A stretch of DNA of 12,919 nucleotides from an uncultured Dechloromonas sp. (lineage in GTDB: Bacteria > Pseudomonadota > Gammaproteobacteria > Burkholderiales > Rhodocyclaceae). The notes beneath the pieces were generated by a model that did no database searches, was not told the origin of the DNA, and saw nothing but the letters and a program-made list of their open reading frames with translations. The translations under genes and the position numbers were made by a program. Shown piece by piece: positions 1-6,976 of this stretch (the stretch's first letter is position 1; each line of letters opens with the position of its first letter). Location of the stretch: the NCBI GenBank assembly GCA_946477505.1, contig CAMKYP010000067.1, positions 1-12,919 of the forward strand, read 5' to 3'.

Positions 1-770
1 GCATTGACAGCACCGGCCCCGAGGCAGATACCAATATCTGCCCGCACTGTGGCTCCGTGGTCGCTGCCCATGGCGTGAGCTTCGACCTTCATGCGGGGGA
101 GATTCTCGGCATCATGGGTGAATCCGGCAGCGGCAAATCGACGGTCGTCAAAACCCTGTATTTCGATGATGCGCCCAGCGCAGGCGAGGCTATCGTCTTC
201 GACGAGGCGCGGCAGTGGAATCTGTTCTCCCTGAATGCCGCCGAACAGCGATGGTTGCGTAATCACCGGCTAGGCATGGTCTATCAGAACCCGCATCTGG
301 GACTCAACTTCAATGTCTCCGCCGGCGGCAACATCGCCGAGCGCCTGCTGATGAGCGATCTCTCCCATTACGGGGAAATCCGTGAACGCGCCCGTCGCCT
401 GCTGGAACGCACGGAAGTCCTGCCTGAGCGGATGGACGAATCGCCCAAGAAGTTTTCCGGCGGGATGCAGCAGCGGGTACAGATTGCCAAAGCGCTGGCG
501 ACACAACCGCCTCTGCTCTACCTGGACGAGGTGACAACCGGCCTGGATCTTTCGGTACAAGCCCGCATTCTCGACCTGATCCTCGAAATCCAGCAGGAAC
601 TGAACACGGCCATGATCGTCGTGACCCACGACCTGGGTGTTATTCGCCTACTCGCCGGACGAACCATCGTTATGAAATACGGCCGCATCATCGAGTCCGG
701 CCTCACCGACCAGATTCTCGAAGACCCCCAGCACGCCTATACCCAGCGGCTGGTGGCTTCGGCCTTGTAA
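1..770 (+). CDS. phnK: PhnK, C-P lyase ATP-binding protein (5' end missing)
   Basis: ABC-type ATPase of the carbon-phosphorus lyase system. In E. coli, PhnK docks on the PhnGHIJ core complex and drives phosphonate breakdown; it is not a transporter ATPase. The frame is open from base 3, ahead of the first in-frame GTG/ATG codons, so the gene starts left of the window. Visible in order are a CPHC pair just before the start of the ABC fold, Walker A (GESGSGKS), the Q-loop (VYQNP), the signature FSGGMQQR, Walker B (LLYLDEVTTGLD) and the H-loop (VTHDLG). About 255 codons are present, close to the roughly 250 aa of E. coli PhnK, so only a short N-terminal piece is missing. The stop is followed at once by the phnL Shine-Dalgarno. 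The N-terminal CxxC may bind a metal, but that is inference. Oligopeptide/nickel ABC ATPases are the nearest alternatives; the phnLMNP context rules for PhnK. Confidence 0.95.
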   Translation, partial: IDSTGPEADTNICPHCGSVVAAHGVSFDLHAGEILGIMGESGSGKSTVVKTLYFDDAPSAGEAIVFDEARQWNLFSLNAAEQRWLRNHRLGMVYQNPHLGLNFNVSAGGNIAERLLMSDLSHYGEIRERARRLLERTEVLPERMDESPKKFSGGMQQRVQIAKALATQPPLLYLDEVTTGLDLSVQARILDLILEIQQELNTAMIVVTHDLGVIRLLAGRTIVMKYGRIIESGLTDQILEDPQHAYTQRLVASAL

Positions 771-780
771 GGAGATGGCC

Positions 781-1503
781 ATGGAATCCATTCTGAAAAT
801 CGAAGGGCTGAGCAAGCATTTCCTGTTGTATGACCAGAACAAGCTCATTCCCTCCTGTGCCAATGTCGACCTATCCGTTCATGCCGGCCAGCTGACCGCG
901 TTGGTCGGCCCGACCGGCGCCGGCAAGTCCTCCGTGCTTAAATGTGTCTATCGCACCTATTTGCCCAGCGGCGGACGCATTCTCTACCGCGATGCCGGCG
1001 GCCATAGGATCGACCTGGCCCAGGCCTCTGAACACCACATGCTTCAGTTGCGCCATGCCGAGATAGGCTTCGTAACGCAGTTCCTGCATTGCCTGCCGCG
1101 TAAGTCGGCTCTCGACGTGGTGGCAGAGCCCTTGATCACCCGCGGCGAACATCGGGAAGCCGCGCAGGCCAAGGCGCGCGAACTGCTGGCCTTGCTCAAC
1201 GTGCCCGAGCGCCTGTGGGCCGTGCCGCCGGCGACCTTTTCCGGTGGCGAGAAGCAGCGCGTCAATCTGGCACGCGGCCTGATCGCCCGGCCACGCCTGC
1301 TGCTGCTCGACGAACCGACGGCTAGCCTTGATCCTGCCACGACGGATCGAGTCGTGGATCTGCTGCAGTCCATCAAGCACGAAGGCGTCGCCATGCTCGC
1401 CATTTTTCACCATCCCGACCTGGTTCGCCGCTTGGGCGACCGTGTCATCGAACTGGCCCCTCCTGTGGCCGTATCCGACATTCTGGAGACCTGTGCCTCA
1501 TGA
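781..1503 (+). CDS. phnL: PhnL, second C-P lyase ATP-binding protein
   Basis: ABC-type ATPase needed with PhnG, PhnH and PhnI to form the ribose 1-phosphonate triphosphate from ATP; structural work in E. coli places it with PhnK on the core complex. Seen here: Walker A (VGPTGAGKSS), Q-loop region (GFVTQFL), signature FSGGEKQRVNLARGL, Walker B (LLLLDEPTASLD) and the H-loop (IFHHPDL). The start is taken at 781 (240 aa) rather than the ATG at 775, because the GGAG at 771-774 would touch the earlier ATG but lies 6 nt before this one. It begins 11 nt after phnK and its stop overlaps the phnM start (ATGA), so the genes are translationally coupled. Related to LolD-type ATPases by fold, but context and order make PhnL secure. 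Confidence 0.95.
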   Translation: MESILKIEGLSKHFLLYDQNKLIPSCANVDLSVHAGQLTALVGPTGAGKSSVLKCVYRTYLPSGGRILYRDAGGHRIDLAQASEHHMLQLRHAEIGFVTQFLHCLPRKSALDVVAEPLITRGEHREAAQAKARELLALLNVPERLWAVPPATFSGGEKQRVNLARGLIARPRLLLLDEPTASLDPATTDRVVDLLQSIKHEGVAMLAIFHHPDLVRRLGDRVIELAPPVAVSDILETCAS

Positions 1504-2654
1504 AACGTATTTTGCTCACACACGCCAGCGTCGTGCTGGCCGATGAAGTCCGCGACGATCTTGCAGTGTTGATCGAAGGCGAACGGATCGTAGCCATCGA
1601 CCCCGAAACAACGACCGGGGCGCTTGAAATGAACCTTGCCGGTCGCCTCCTGATGCCCGGCCTGATCGACCTGCATTGCGATGCCCTGGAAAAGGAGGTC
1701 GAACCCCGTCCTGGGGTGCATTTCCCGCTGGATTTCGCCTGCGCCCAGGCCGACAAGCGTAATGCCGCTGCCGGCATCACCACCGTGTTTCATGCGCTGT
1801 CCTTTGCCAATCACGAACTGGGGGTCAGGAATAATGCCTTTGCCGCCGAAATCGCCCGGGGGATTCACGACTGGCAACCGCACGCCCTGATCGACAACCG
1901 GGTGCACGCCCGTTACGAGATCACCGACGAGACCGCACCTCCGTATCTCTCGGGACTTTTGCGCGACGGGCTGGCCCACCTGATTTCATTCATGGATCAC
2001 AGCCCGGGCCAGGGCCAGTTTCGCGATGTCGAGGCTTATCGCCAGTACCTCGCGAAGACCTATAAAACAGACGAAGCTGCCCTCGACGAGATTCTGCAGC
2101 GCAAGGCCGAGGCAGCCCAGGGCGCCCTAGCTCGCATGCAGGTGCTGGCCGACGAAGCGCGGATGCATGGCGTGGCCATTGCCAGCCACGACGATGATTC
2201 GCCGACTAAAGTCGCAGCGGTCAAGGCGCTCGGCGCCGTCGTTTCCGAGTTCCCGATCAATCTGGAAACGGCACAAGCGGCACGATCTGCCGGACTGGCG
2301 ACCCTGTTCGGTGCGCCCAACATCCTGCGCGGCAAGTCGCAGTCAGGCAATATGCGCGCCCTCGACGCTGTTCTGGCCGGGGTGGCCGATTGTCTCTGTG
2401 GCGATTATTCGCCGGCGGCCCTGTTGCCGTCTGTGATGCGCCTGCCCGAGCTGGCCGGCATTACGCTGCCCCAGGCCGTCACCCTGGTCACGTGCAACCC
2501 GGCACGCGCCGCTGGCTTGCTGGATCGCGGAGAAATCGCCGTCGGAAAGCGGGCTGACCTGATCGCCGTCAAGCAGATGGGCGGTTTGCCACAGGCCGAG
2601 CGGGTGTGGTCCGGCGGCAAGCCGGCCTTGACCGCCCATTTCGACCACGCTTGA
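1500..2654 (+). CDS. phnM: PhnM, ribose 1-methylphosphonate 5-triphosphate diphosphatase
   Basis: Amidohydrolase-superfamily enzyme that releases pyrophosphate from alpha-D-ribose 1-(alkyl)phosphonate 5-triphosphate, giving the 5-phosphate used by the PhnJ radical-SAM C-P lyase. The 384-aa length matches the family (about 380). Family marks seen: the N-terminal metal-binding stretch GLIDLHCDALEK followed by PRPGV, the AAGITTVFHALS strand, ASHDDDSPTKV with clustered acidic ligands, and GDYSPAALLP plus NPARAAGL and GKRADLIAV near the C-terminus, the last typical of amidohydrolases closing their small beta domain. The ATG overlaps the phnL stop by 4 nt. Cytoplasmic; no signal peptide seen. Confidence 0.95.
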   Translation: MKRILLTHASVVLADEVRDDLAVLIEGERIVAIDPETTTGALEMNLAGRLLMPGLIDLHCDALEKEVEPRPGVHFPLDFACAQADKRNAAAGITTVFHALSFANHELGVRNNAFAAEIARGIHDWQPHALIDNRVHARYEITDETAPPYLSGLLRDGLAHLISFMDHSPGQGQFRDVEAYRQYLAKTYKTDEAALDEILQRKAEAAQGALARMQVLADEARMHGVAIASHDDDSPTKVAAVKALGAVVSEFPINLETAQAARSAGLATLFGAPNILRGKSQSGNMRALDAVLAGVADCLCGDYSPAALLPSVMRLPELAGITLPQAVTLVTCNPARAAGLLDRGEIAVGKRADLIAVKQMGGLPQAERVWSGGKPALTAHFDHA

Positions 2655-2665
2655 GGAGATGCCCG

Positions 2666-3232
2666 ATGCCAGCCCCCCTGATCTATGTCGTCGGTGCCTC
2701 CGGCAGCGGTAAGGACAGCCTGATGCAATACGCCCGCGAAAGACTGGCGAAGCATCCGGGCATCTGCTTCGCACATCGCTACATCACCCGACCGGCCGAT
2801 GCCGGCGGGGAAAATCACATCGCCCTGTCGACAGACGAGTTTGCCGCCAGGACTCAGGCGAACCTGTTTGCCCTGTACTGGCAAAGCCATGGACTTTCCT
2901 ACGGTATCGGCATCGAGATCAATCAATGGCTGGCTAAGGGGGTAACTGTCGTGGTCAACGGTTCGCGCGAATACCTGCCCATGGCGCGTCAGCGCTATCC
3001 CGAACTGCTGCCTGTGCTGGTCGAGGTTTCCGAAACGACGTTGCGCGACCGCCTGAGCGCCCGCTCCCGCGAGACGGCTGAACAAATCGAACAACGCCTG
3101 CAACGCAATCGTGATTTGCGATTGAGTGGGAGCTTTTCTCAAATCATCCGCAACGAAGACACCCTTGAAACGGGAGGGGAAGCACTGATCAGTCTGATCC
3201 AGGCTCATAGCAAGGCATTGGCATGCGCGTGA
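2666..3232 (+). CDS. phnN: PhnN, ribose 1,5-bisphosphokinase
   Basis: P-loop kinase, guanylate-kinase-like, that phosphorylates ribose 1,5-bisphosphate to PRPP, the last step that returns the ribose of the C-P lyase pathway to nucleotide synthesis. It starts IYVVGASGSGKDSL, a classic Walker A for PhnN, then YITRPADAGGENH and FALYWQSHGLSYGIG, which match the substrate-binding region of the family. Start chosen at 2666: GGAG at 2655-2658 sits 7 nt upstream and gives 188 aa, near the 185 aa of E. coli PhnN; the frame is open further upstream inside phnM but that is overlap, not gene. The last 10 nt overlap phnP. Confidence 0.95.
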   Translation: MPAPLIYVVGASGSGKDSLMQYARERLAKHPGICFAHRYITRPADAGGENHIALSTDEFAARTQANLFALYWQSHGLSYGIGIEINQWLAKGVTVVVNGSREYLPMARQRYPELLPVLVEVSETTLRDRLSARSRETAEQIEQRLQRNRDLRLSGSFSQIIRNEDTLETGGEALISLIQAHSKALACA

Positions 3233-3993
3233 CCTTCCTCGGCACCGGTGCTGCCGGTGGCGTTCCGCTTTACGGGTGTAGATGCCCTGCGTGTGAGCGA
3301 GCTAGAACGCAGCCAGAGGCCATTCGGCGGCCCTGCTGCGCCCTGATCGAAACTGCCACGACCCGCATTCTGCTCGATGCCGGATTGATGGATCTGGATC
3401 ACCGTTTTCCTTCGGGAAGCCTGGATGCAATCGCGCTGACCCATTTCCATCCGGATCATGTGCAGGGATTGTTTCACCTCCGATGGGGTGTCGGTGCGTC
3501 TATCCAAGTCTGGGGGCCTCCTGATACCGAAGGCTGCGCAGACCTCTATCGGAATCCTGGACTACTGAACTTCAAAACCGTTGAGAAGTTCACAGGGTTT
3601 CAAGTAGGCGATTGCTTCGTCACCCCTTTGCCTCTGATCCATTCCAAGCCAACCGTCGGCTATGCCATTGAAGGTTCAGACGGCTGCCGCTTCGCCTATC
3701 TCACCGACACCCTCGGCCTTCCCCCCAAAACGGAGGCATGGCTGCGTCGCTGGGGAAAATACGATCTGGCCATCGACTGCTCCTTTCCGCCGGGCGGCAT
3801 ACCGAAAAACCACAACGACTGGACGGCGGCACTGGAAATCATCGAACGCGTGCAGCCGGCACATGCTTGGCTGACGCATATTGGCCACACTTTCGACGCT
3901 TGGAGACTTTCTGACGAAAGCCAAGTGCCACCGATGGGAGTTTCTATCGCCTCAGATGGTGAAACCGTAGAACTGGGCACGGGAAATGAATGA
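3223..3993 (+). CDS. phnP: PhnP, cyclic ribose phosphate phosphodiesterase
   Basis: Metallo-beta-lactamase-fold phosphodiesterase that opens 5-phosphoribosyl 1,2-cyclic phosphate, the product of the PhnJ reaction, to ribose 1,5-bisphosphate, the PhnN substrate. The start MRVTFLGTGAAGGVPL is typical. Cys19, Cys21 and Cys24 (GCRCPAC) match the structural zinc site known from E. coli PhnP, and THFHPDH (residues 73-79) is the HxHxDH dinuclear metal motif. LTDTLGL, IDCSFPP and THIGHTFD supply the later ligands. Length 256 aa agrees with the family. It overlaps phnN by 10 nt and the transporter gene by 8 nt, so it sits inside the operon. Confidence 0.95.
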   Translation: MRVTFLGTGAAGGVPLYGCRCPACERARTQPEAIRRPCCALIETATTRILLDAGLMDLDHRFPSGSLDAIALTHFHPDHVQGLFHLRWGVGASIQVWGPPDTEGCADLYRNPGLLNFKTVEKFTGFQVGDCFVTPLPLIHSKPTVGYAIEGSDGCRFAYLTDTLGLPPKTEAWLRRWGKYDLAIDCSFPPGGIPKNHNDWTAALEIIERVQPAHAWLTHIGHTFDAWRLSDESQVPPMGVSIASDGETVELGTGNE

Positions 3994-4843
3994 GGCAATA
4001 CTGGCCGTAGCAGCCTCGGTGGCGATGCATGTCGCCTGGAATCTCATCGCCCGACGGCAACCTGGCGATGCATTCCCCTTATGGTGGGTGTTGCTGACAC
4101 ATCTGATCCTGCTAGGCCCAATCGGATTCCCCGCCTTGATCACGAGCGTAACCTGGACCTTCAGTTTTACGCTCCTGCTCATCACGTCGGCAACGGCCAA
4201 CGTCATTTATTTCTGGGGGCTTCGCAAGGCCTACGAGCATGCACCCGTTGCATTGGTTTACCCGCTGGTTCGCAGTTCCCCTCTGCTCATTGCCTTGTGG
4301 AGCGTTTTGCTAACAGGGGAATCTTTGAGCGCCAACGCCTGGCTGGGAATCGGCATCAGTGCCTTCGGGCTTTGGCTGCTTTCCTGGAGCGCGCTGCGTA
4401 ACGCACATGACCGGAAAGCGCTGCCCTGGGCTGTCGTGGCGATGCTGGCAACCAGTGTTTACTCCTTGAGCGACAAGTCTGCAACCGGGAGCATTCCTGG
4501 CTTTGCTGGATTGATCGGCTTCATCTCCGTCGGCTACCTCGCCGCATGGCTCAGCATTTCGTGGGAGCTTAAACGCAAAACGGGCCGCTGGTTGCCAGAA
4601 AAACGAATCGACGTGAGAGCCATGTTCGTCGGCGGGCTTTGCATAGGCACTGCCTATGCCTTGGTGATTCAAGCAATGCGAACGCTCCCAGCCGCAGAGG
4701 TCGTCACCTACACCAATGCCGGCATCGTCATTGCCAGCATTCTCTCCGTAACCTGGTTCAAGGAGCAGCAGGACTGGAAGCGTCGGTTGATTGGAGCATC
4801 CGTCGTTGCCTTTGGTTTGGTTGTGACGGGATGCAAGTGGTAA
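3986..4843 (+). CDS. EamA/DMT-superfamily membrane transporter
   Basis: Integral inner-membrane protein of 285 aa, made of two repeats of about five hydrophobic helices, the layout of the EamA (drug/metabolite transporter) family. The halves meet near the basic loop at residues 135-145; ALVYPLVRSSPLLIALW in the first half and VVTYTNAGIVIASILS in the second are the equivalent fourth-helix regions, both with a conserved-looking proline or polar patch. Substrate unknown. The ATG overlaps the end of phnP by 8 nt with a weak GGGAA ahead, so it is translated as the last gene of the phn operon. This suggests export or uptake of a phosphonate-related or nucleotide-related metabolite, but that link is inference from position only. 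Confidence 0.88.
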   Translation: MNEAILAVAASVAMHVAWNLIARRQPGDAFPLWWVLLTHLILLGPIGFPALITSVTWTFSFTLLLITSATANVIYFWGLRKAYEHAPVALVYPLVRSSPLLIALWSVLLTGESLSANAWLGIGISAFGLWLLSWSALRNAHDRKALPWAVVAMLATSVYSLSDKSATGSIPGFAGLIGFISVGYLAAWLSISWELKRKTGRWLPEKRIDVRAMFVGGLCIGTAYALVIQAMRTLPAAEVVTYTNAGIVIASILSVTWFKEQQDWKRRLIGASVVAFGLVVTGCKW

Positions 4844-5140
4844 CGAAAAAATACTGGTACTCGGATCACAAAGTGCTCATTCGCTCACATTCAGCATCAT
4901 CTGCTATTGGCTTCATTGGGGACTTTCTCAAATAGGCAGGAGAGGGGCCGGATTAGCCGACCCATTGCCTGTTGCTACTGGCATGAGGTCGGAGCTCGGC
5001 CAGAGCCGACCTTGTACATTGGTCCAGAATTAGGCGGCTAGCTGCCGGTCGCCGTGATGCGTGCCTCAACGGCAGCTTACTGCCAGACTGCTGACCAACA
5101 TTGACCGATCAGCCAACGGCGGCAAAGGCCGAATACCAGC
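4844..5140. other. Non-coding stretch after the phn operon, with one hairpin
   Basis: 297 nt between two convergent genes, the transporter and the transposase-derived gene. No convincing ORF on either strand. It is rich in short imperfect palindromes, the largest at 4986-5012. It may hold the left end of the Tn7-like element, but no paired terminal repeat or 5-bp duplication could be matched to the right side. It could equally be a degraded mobile-element remnant. Confidence 0.5.
4986..5012. terminator. Hairpin between convergent genes, possible bidirectional terminator
   Basis: AGGTCGG and CTC pair with GAG and CCGACCT around a GGCCA loop, with a 2-nt AG bulge on the left arm. It lies between the convergent ends of the transporter gene and the transposase-derived gene, where a terminator is expected. 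There is no U-tract on either side, so intrinsic termination is uncertain. Confidence 0.35.
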
Positions 5141-6241
5141 CTATTGATTCATTACGGTCCGCTTGCGATTCCGAAAATCCCGTCCGCTATTCAAGAGCGA
5201 AAGCGCTTCAGAAATGCTGCGCACGAGAGGTCGAGTATGGACAGAAAGCAGATCAATAGATTTTCGTCCAAAAGTCGGATACATCGGATATCCGGATTCC
5301 TTGTTATGCTCATCAAGCCAAGAGGCCAAGAGGGTTTCGCCGGCTTGAAGTGAGCTCGCTTCCTTGAGCTTCGGCAGAAGCGTTTCTTTGATTTTTTGCC
5401 TGATCACCGACAGCGCACCTTCCGACCTGCCCAAGCAGGTGCTCATCAGATATTTGTTGCTTTCCTGGTAGATCGAGATTTCACACTGATAGGCCTCCGT
5501 GAGGATCGATTCCGAGATGCTGCCGAATATGAATAGCCCTTCGGGCGACCCGCGTGGTCTGGCAAACAGTGACTGTGATTGTTTGACGAGTCTCTTCACT
5601 GACAAATAGTCCCTGGCCTTTGCCAGTATTCCGAGAACATAGAGGCTGTCGAAATCCACGGTGATAACGAGGTAGTGACCCCGTAGCGCCCGGTTTTTCT
5701 GGCCCAAGGAGACGGCTTCAATACCTATCGGATAACGAGGTCGTTCTCCCATCCGATACCAGTCAGCCAGACAGGGATTGATGTTGAACACCGATTCCAG
5801 CTCTTCGGAGTTAGGCGAAATCTCGCCTTTGATAATGGCCTGCTCAACAACCGCAACACGAGATTCGACAGTCAGTAGTCCGTGATTGGCCAGGACTCTT
5901 TCGAAAGCATAGCGACTGGTTTTTACCCCACGTTTCTGTATTTCCTTGTGCAATCTCGTACAGGACCACTGCGGATGTTCTTTGGTCAGGGCCAGAATCC
6001 CCTGGATCACCTCCGGGCTGCTTATCGCAGCGCTGTAGGGGGTACGAATGACTGGTTTTAATCCCTCCAGTCCGTCAGCCTTGTACGCCTTTTCCCACTC
6101 GTAATAGGTTTTGGGTGTGATGCCAACCCGCTTGCAGAGTGCCGTGATCGGCATCTCGGGATACAGCAACGGCTGCATGTGCAGGATGGCCAGCTTCTGC
6201 TCGGCAGAGAAAACGGGGCGGGATTTTTTTCGTTCGGCCAT
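5141..6241 (-). CDS. IS481/IS3-type transposase-derived protein, catalytic triad lost
   Basis: Intact 366-aa protein when started at the ATG at 6241 (a GTG at 6256 would add 5 residues; neither has a clear Shine-Dalgarno). Numbered from that GTG, residues 12-65 form a transposase-type helix-turn-helix (ITALCKRVGITPKTYYEW, then DGLEGLKP) and 78-130 the second winged/HTH_29-like unit (SPEVIQGILALTKEHPQW, then RVLANHGLLT), as in IS481 transposases. From about 158 (NPCLADWY) the sequence still follows the RNase H-like integrase core (HYLVITVDFDSLYVLGIL) and the C-terminal end LDEHNKESGYP...GRKSIDLL mirrors the usual family ending. The catalytic positions are not kept: the first Asp appears as Glu180, the TDNG block as GSIS (245-248), and the VERFN block as ALSVI (281-285). 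Loss of all three with no stop or frameshift points to selection for another role, probably DNA binding. It is divergent to the XRE-tns operon. A decaying insertion sequence is the alternative. Confidence 0.75.
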   Translation of the reverse strand: MAERKKSRPVFSAEQKLAILHMQPLLYPEMPITALCKRVGITPKTYYEWEKAYKADGLEGLKPVIRTPYSAAISSPEVIQGILALTKEHPQWSCTRLHKEIQKRGVKTSRYAFERVLANHGLLTVESRVAVVEQAIIKGEISPNSEELESVFNINPCLADWYRMGERPRYPIGIEAVSLGQKNRALRGHYLVITVDFDSLYVLGILAKARDYLSVKRLVKQSQSLFARPRGSPEGLFIFGSISESILTEAYQCEISIYQESNKYLMSTCLGRSEGALSVIRQKIKETLLPKLKEASSLQAGETLLASWLDEHNKESGYPMYPTFGRKSIDLLSVHTRPLVRSISEALSLLNSGRDFRNRKRTVMNQ

Positions 6242-6256
6242 GGGTGGGGGTATCAC

Positions 6257-6284
6257 TTTGTATTCGAAAAGTGCGCCAAATCAA
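6257..6284 (-). promoter_or_regulatory. Candidate promoter of the transposase-derived gene
   Basis: On the minus strand TTGATT (6284-6279) is followed after 16 nt by TACAAA (6262-6257), a fair -35 and a modest -10. Transcription would start near 6250, only about 10 nt before the ATG at 6241, giving a nearly leaderless message, which fits the lack of a Shine-Dalgarno. Confidence 0.35.
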
Positions 6285-6490
6285 CCCTCGGTATCGTACA
6301 CGGAAAATACGAAACCATTCACGATTCAAGTAAATCGACTAATCGACAGAAAGCTGGTTATTGCAAGAGAAAAATAAGAATGCTCATTACTTCAAAATCA
6401 GCAAACGTAGTTTTTCCGACCTGCCTATCGCCCCCGCTTTCAGCCAAAGCCCGTTGATTTTGTATTCACATATATATCAATAGGTTACGT

Positions 6491-6519
6491 TTGTTTCTTG
6501 TATCTCCGCCGATTATTAT
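6491..6519 (+). promoter_or_regulatory. Candidate sigma70-type promoter of the XRE gene
   Basis: TTGTTT (6491-6496) and TATTAT (6514-6519) are separated by exactly 17 nt. Transcription would start around 6526, leaving a leader of about 20 nt before the ATG at 6547. The -10 box overlaps the left arm of the inverted repeat at 6517-6541, so a protein bound there would block it. Confidence 0.55.
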
Positions 6520-6541
6520 CCGGGTAGTGATTCACCGGATA
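6517..6541. promoter_or_regulatory. Inverted repeat, probable operator for the XRE regulator
   Basis: TATCCGG (6517-6523) and CCGGATA (6535-6541) are perfect 7-bp inverted arms separated by 11 nt; half-sites centred about 18 nt apart suit a dimeric HTH repressor. It covers the -10 box and the predicted start site and ends 5 nt before the XRE start codon, which predicts autorepression. A shorter palindrome, GTGAT...ATCAC, is nested in the same stretch. Confidence 0.5.
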
Positions 6542-6546
6542 TCACC

Positions 6547-6951
6547 ATGAGCCCCTTCGCGAGCTATTTGCGCGAACTTCGACAACGGCGCGGCCTGAAG
6601 CAAAAGGAGGTCGCAGAACTGCTCGGATACGAGCAGAGCTATCTGTCGTCCTTGGAAAAGGGCTTGAAGGGACTCCCCCGGCGGGCGTTCATTGATCGGC
6701 TGATCAGCCGGCTGGCCCTGAATAGCGAAGAAGTGGCTGAGCTTGATCGGGCATTGAAATGCTCTGATCGGCGTGTGCTGCTGCCCACCAATGCCTCCCC
6801 TGACGAATATGCCCTCTGGCACGAGCTCCGTGATCTAAGCGGACGCCTGGATACCCGTCAGATTCAGTCAATCCTCGGTTTACTCCAGGCCTTTGCGCCG
6901 ACGCATTGCTGTTCAAGCGATGGCGATCATGAAAGGAGAGCCACCATGTAA
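6547..6951 (+). CDS. XRE-family helix-turn-helix regulator
   Basis: 134-aa protein with a Cro/C1-type HTH over residues 6-60: SYLRELRQRRGLKQKEVAELLG, then EQSYLSSLEKGLKGLP as the recognition helix region. The rest (65-115) is helical and may serve dimerisation; the end is polar and cysteine-containing. No good Shine-Dalgarno precedes the ATG, but the start matches the usual beginning of such proteins and the operator-like repeat ends just upstream. It sits between the divergent transposase-derived gene and tnsA on the tns strand. The likely job is control of the transposition operon and of its own gene; that is inference from position and from the overlapping inverted repeat. Confidence 0.85.
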   Translation: MSPFASYLRELRQRRGLKQKEVAELLGYEQSYLSSLEKGLKGLPRRAFIDRLISRLALNSEEVAELDRALKCSDRRVLLPTNASPDEYALWHELRDLSGRLDTRQIQSILGLLQAFAPTHCCSSDGDHERRATM

Positions 6952-6954
6952 AAA

Positions 6955-6976
6955 GGGCAAACCTCGCGGCTTGCCC
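6955..6976 (+). terminator. Stable hairpin just after the XRE stop codon
   Basis: GGGCAA (6955-6960) pairs with TTGCCC (6971-6976), with an inner CC/GG pair around a TCGC loop. It starts 4 nt after the stop codon of the XRE gene. No U-run follows, so it is either a weak terminator, an mRNA-stabilising hairpin, or the first stem of the structured leader that continues to 7090. Confidence 0.4.

Larger units (their letters stand above)
6242..6546. promoter_or_regulatory. AT-rich divergent regulatory region
   Basis: 305 nt between the divergent transposase-derived gene and the XRE regulator, clearly richer in A and T than the genes on either side. It holds no supported gene. It carries a candidate promoter in each direction and an inverted repeat next to the XRE gene, described separately, and a short tandem ATCGAC-TA-ATCGAC near 6333-6348. 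In Tn7 itself the right transposon end overlaps the tns promoter, so part of this region may also bind TnsB, but no repeated TnsB-like site set could be made out. Confidence 0.5.

Noticed and set aside
871..1413. Long minus-strand open frames opposite phnL, phnM, tnsB and tniQ.
   Set aside because: They are shadows of GC-rich genes: no Shine-Dalgarno, no recognisable family, and the opposite strand has clear motifs throughout.
2942..2949. GTAACTGT inside phnN matches the right flank GTAAC followed by a TGT end.
   Set aside because: phnN is intact across it and encodes normal family sequence; an element end cannot lie there.
6075..6329. Frameshifted upstream part of the minus-strand gene, making it a pseudogene.
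   Set aside because: The main frame already contains a complete N-terminal HTH with a normal start; this frame is a shadow.
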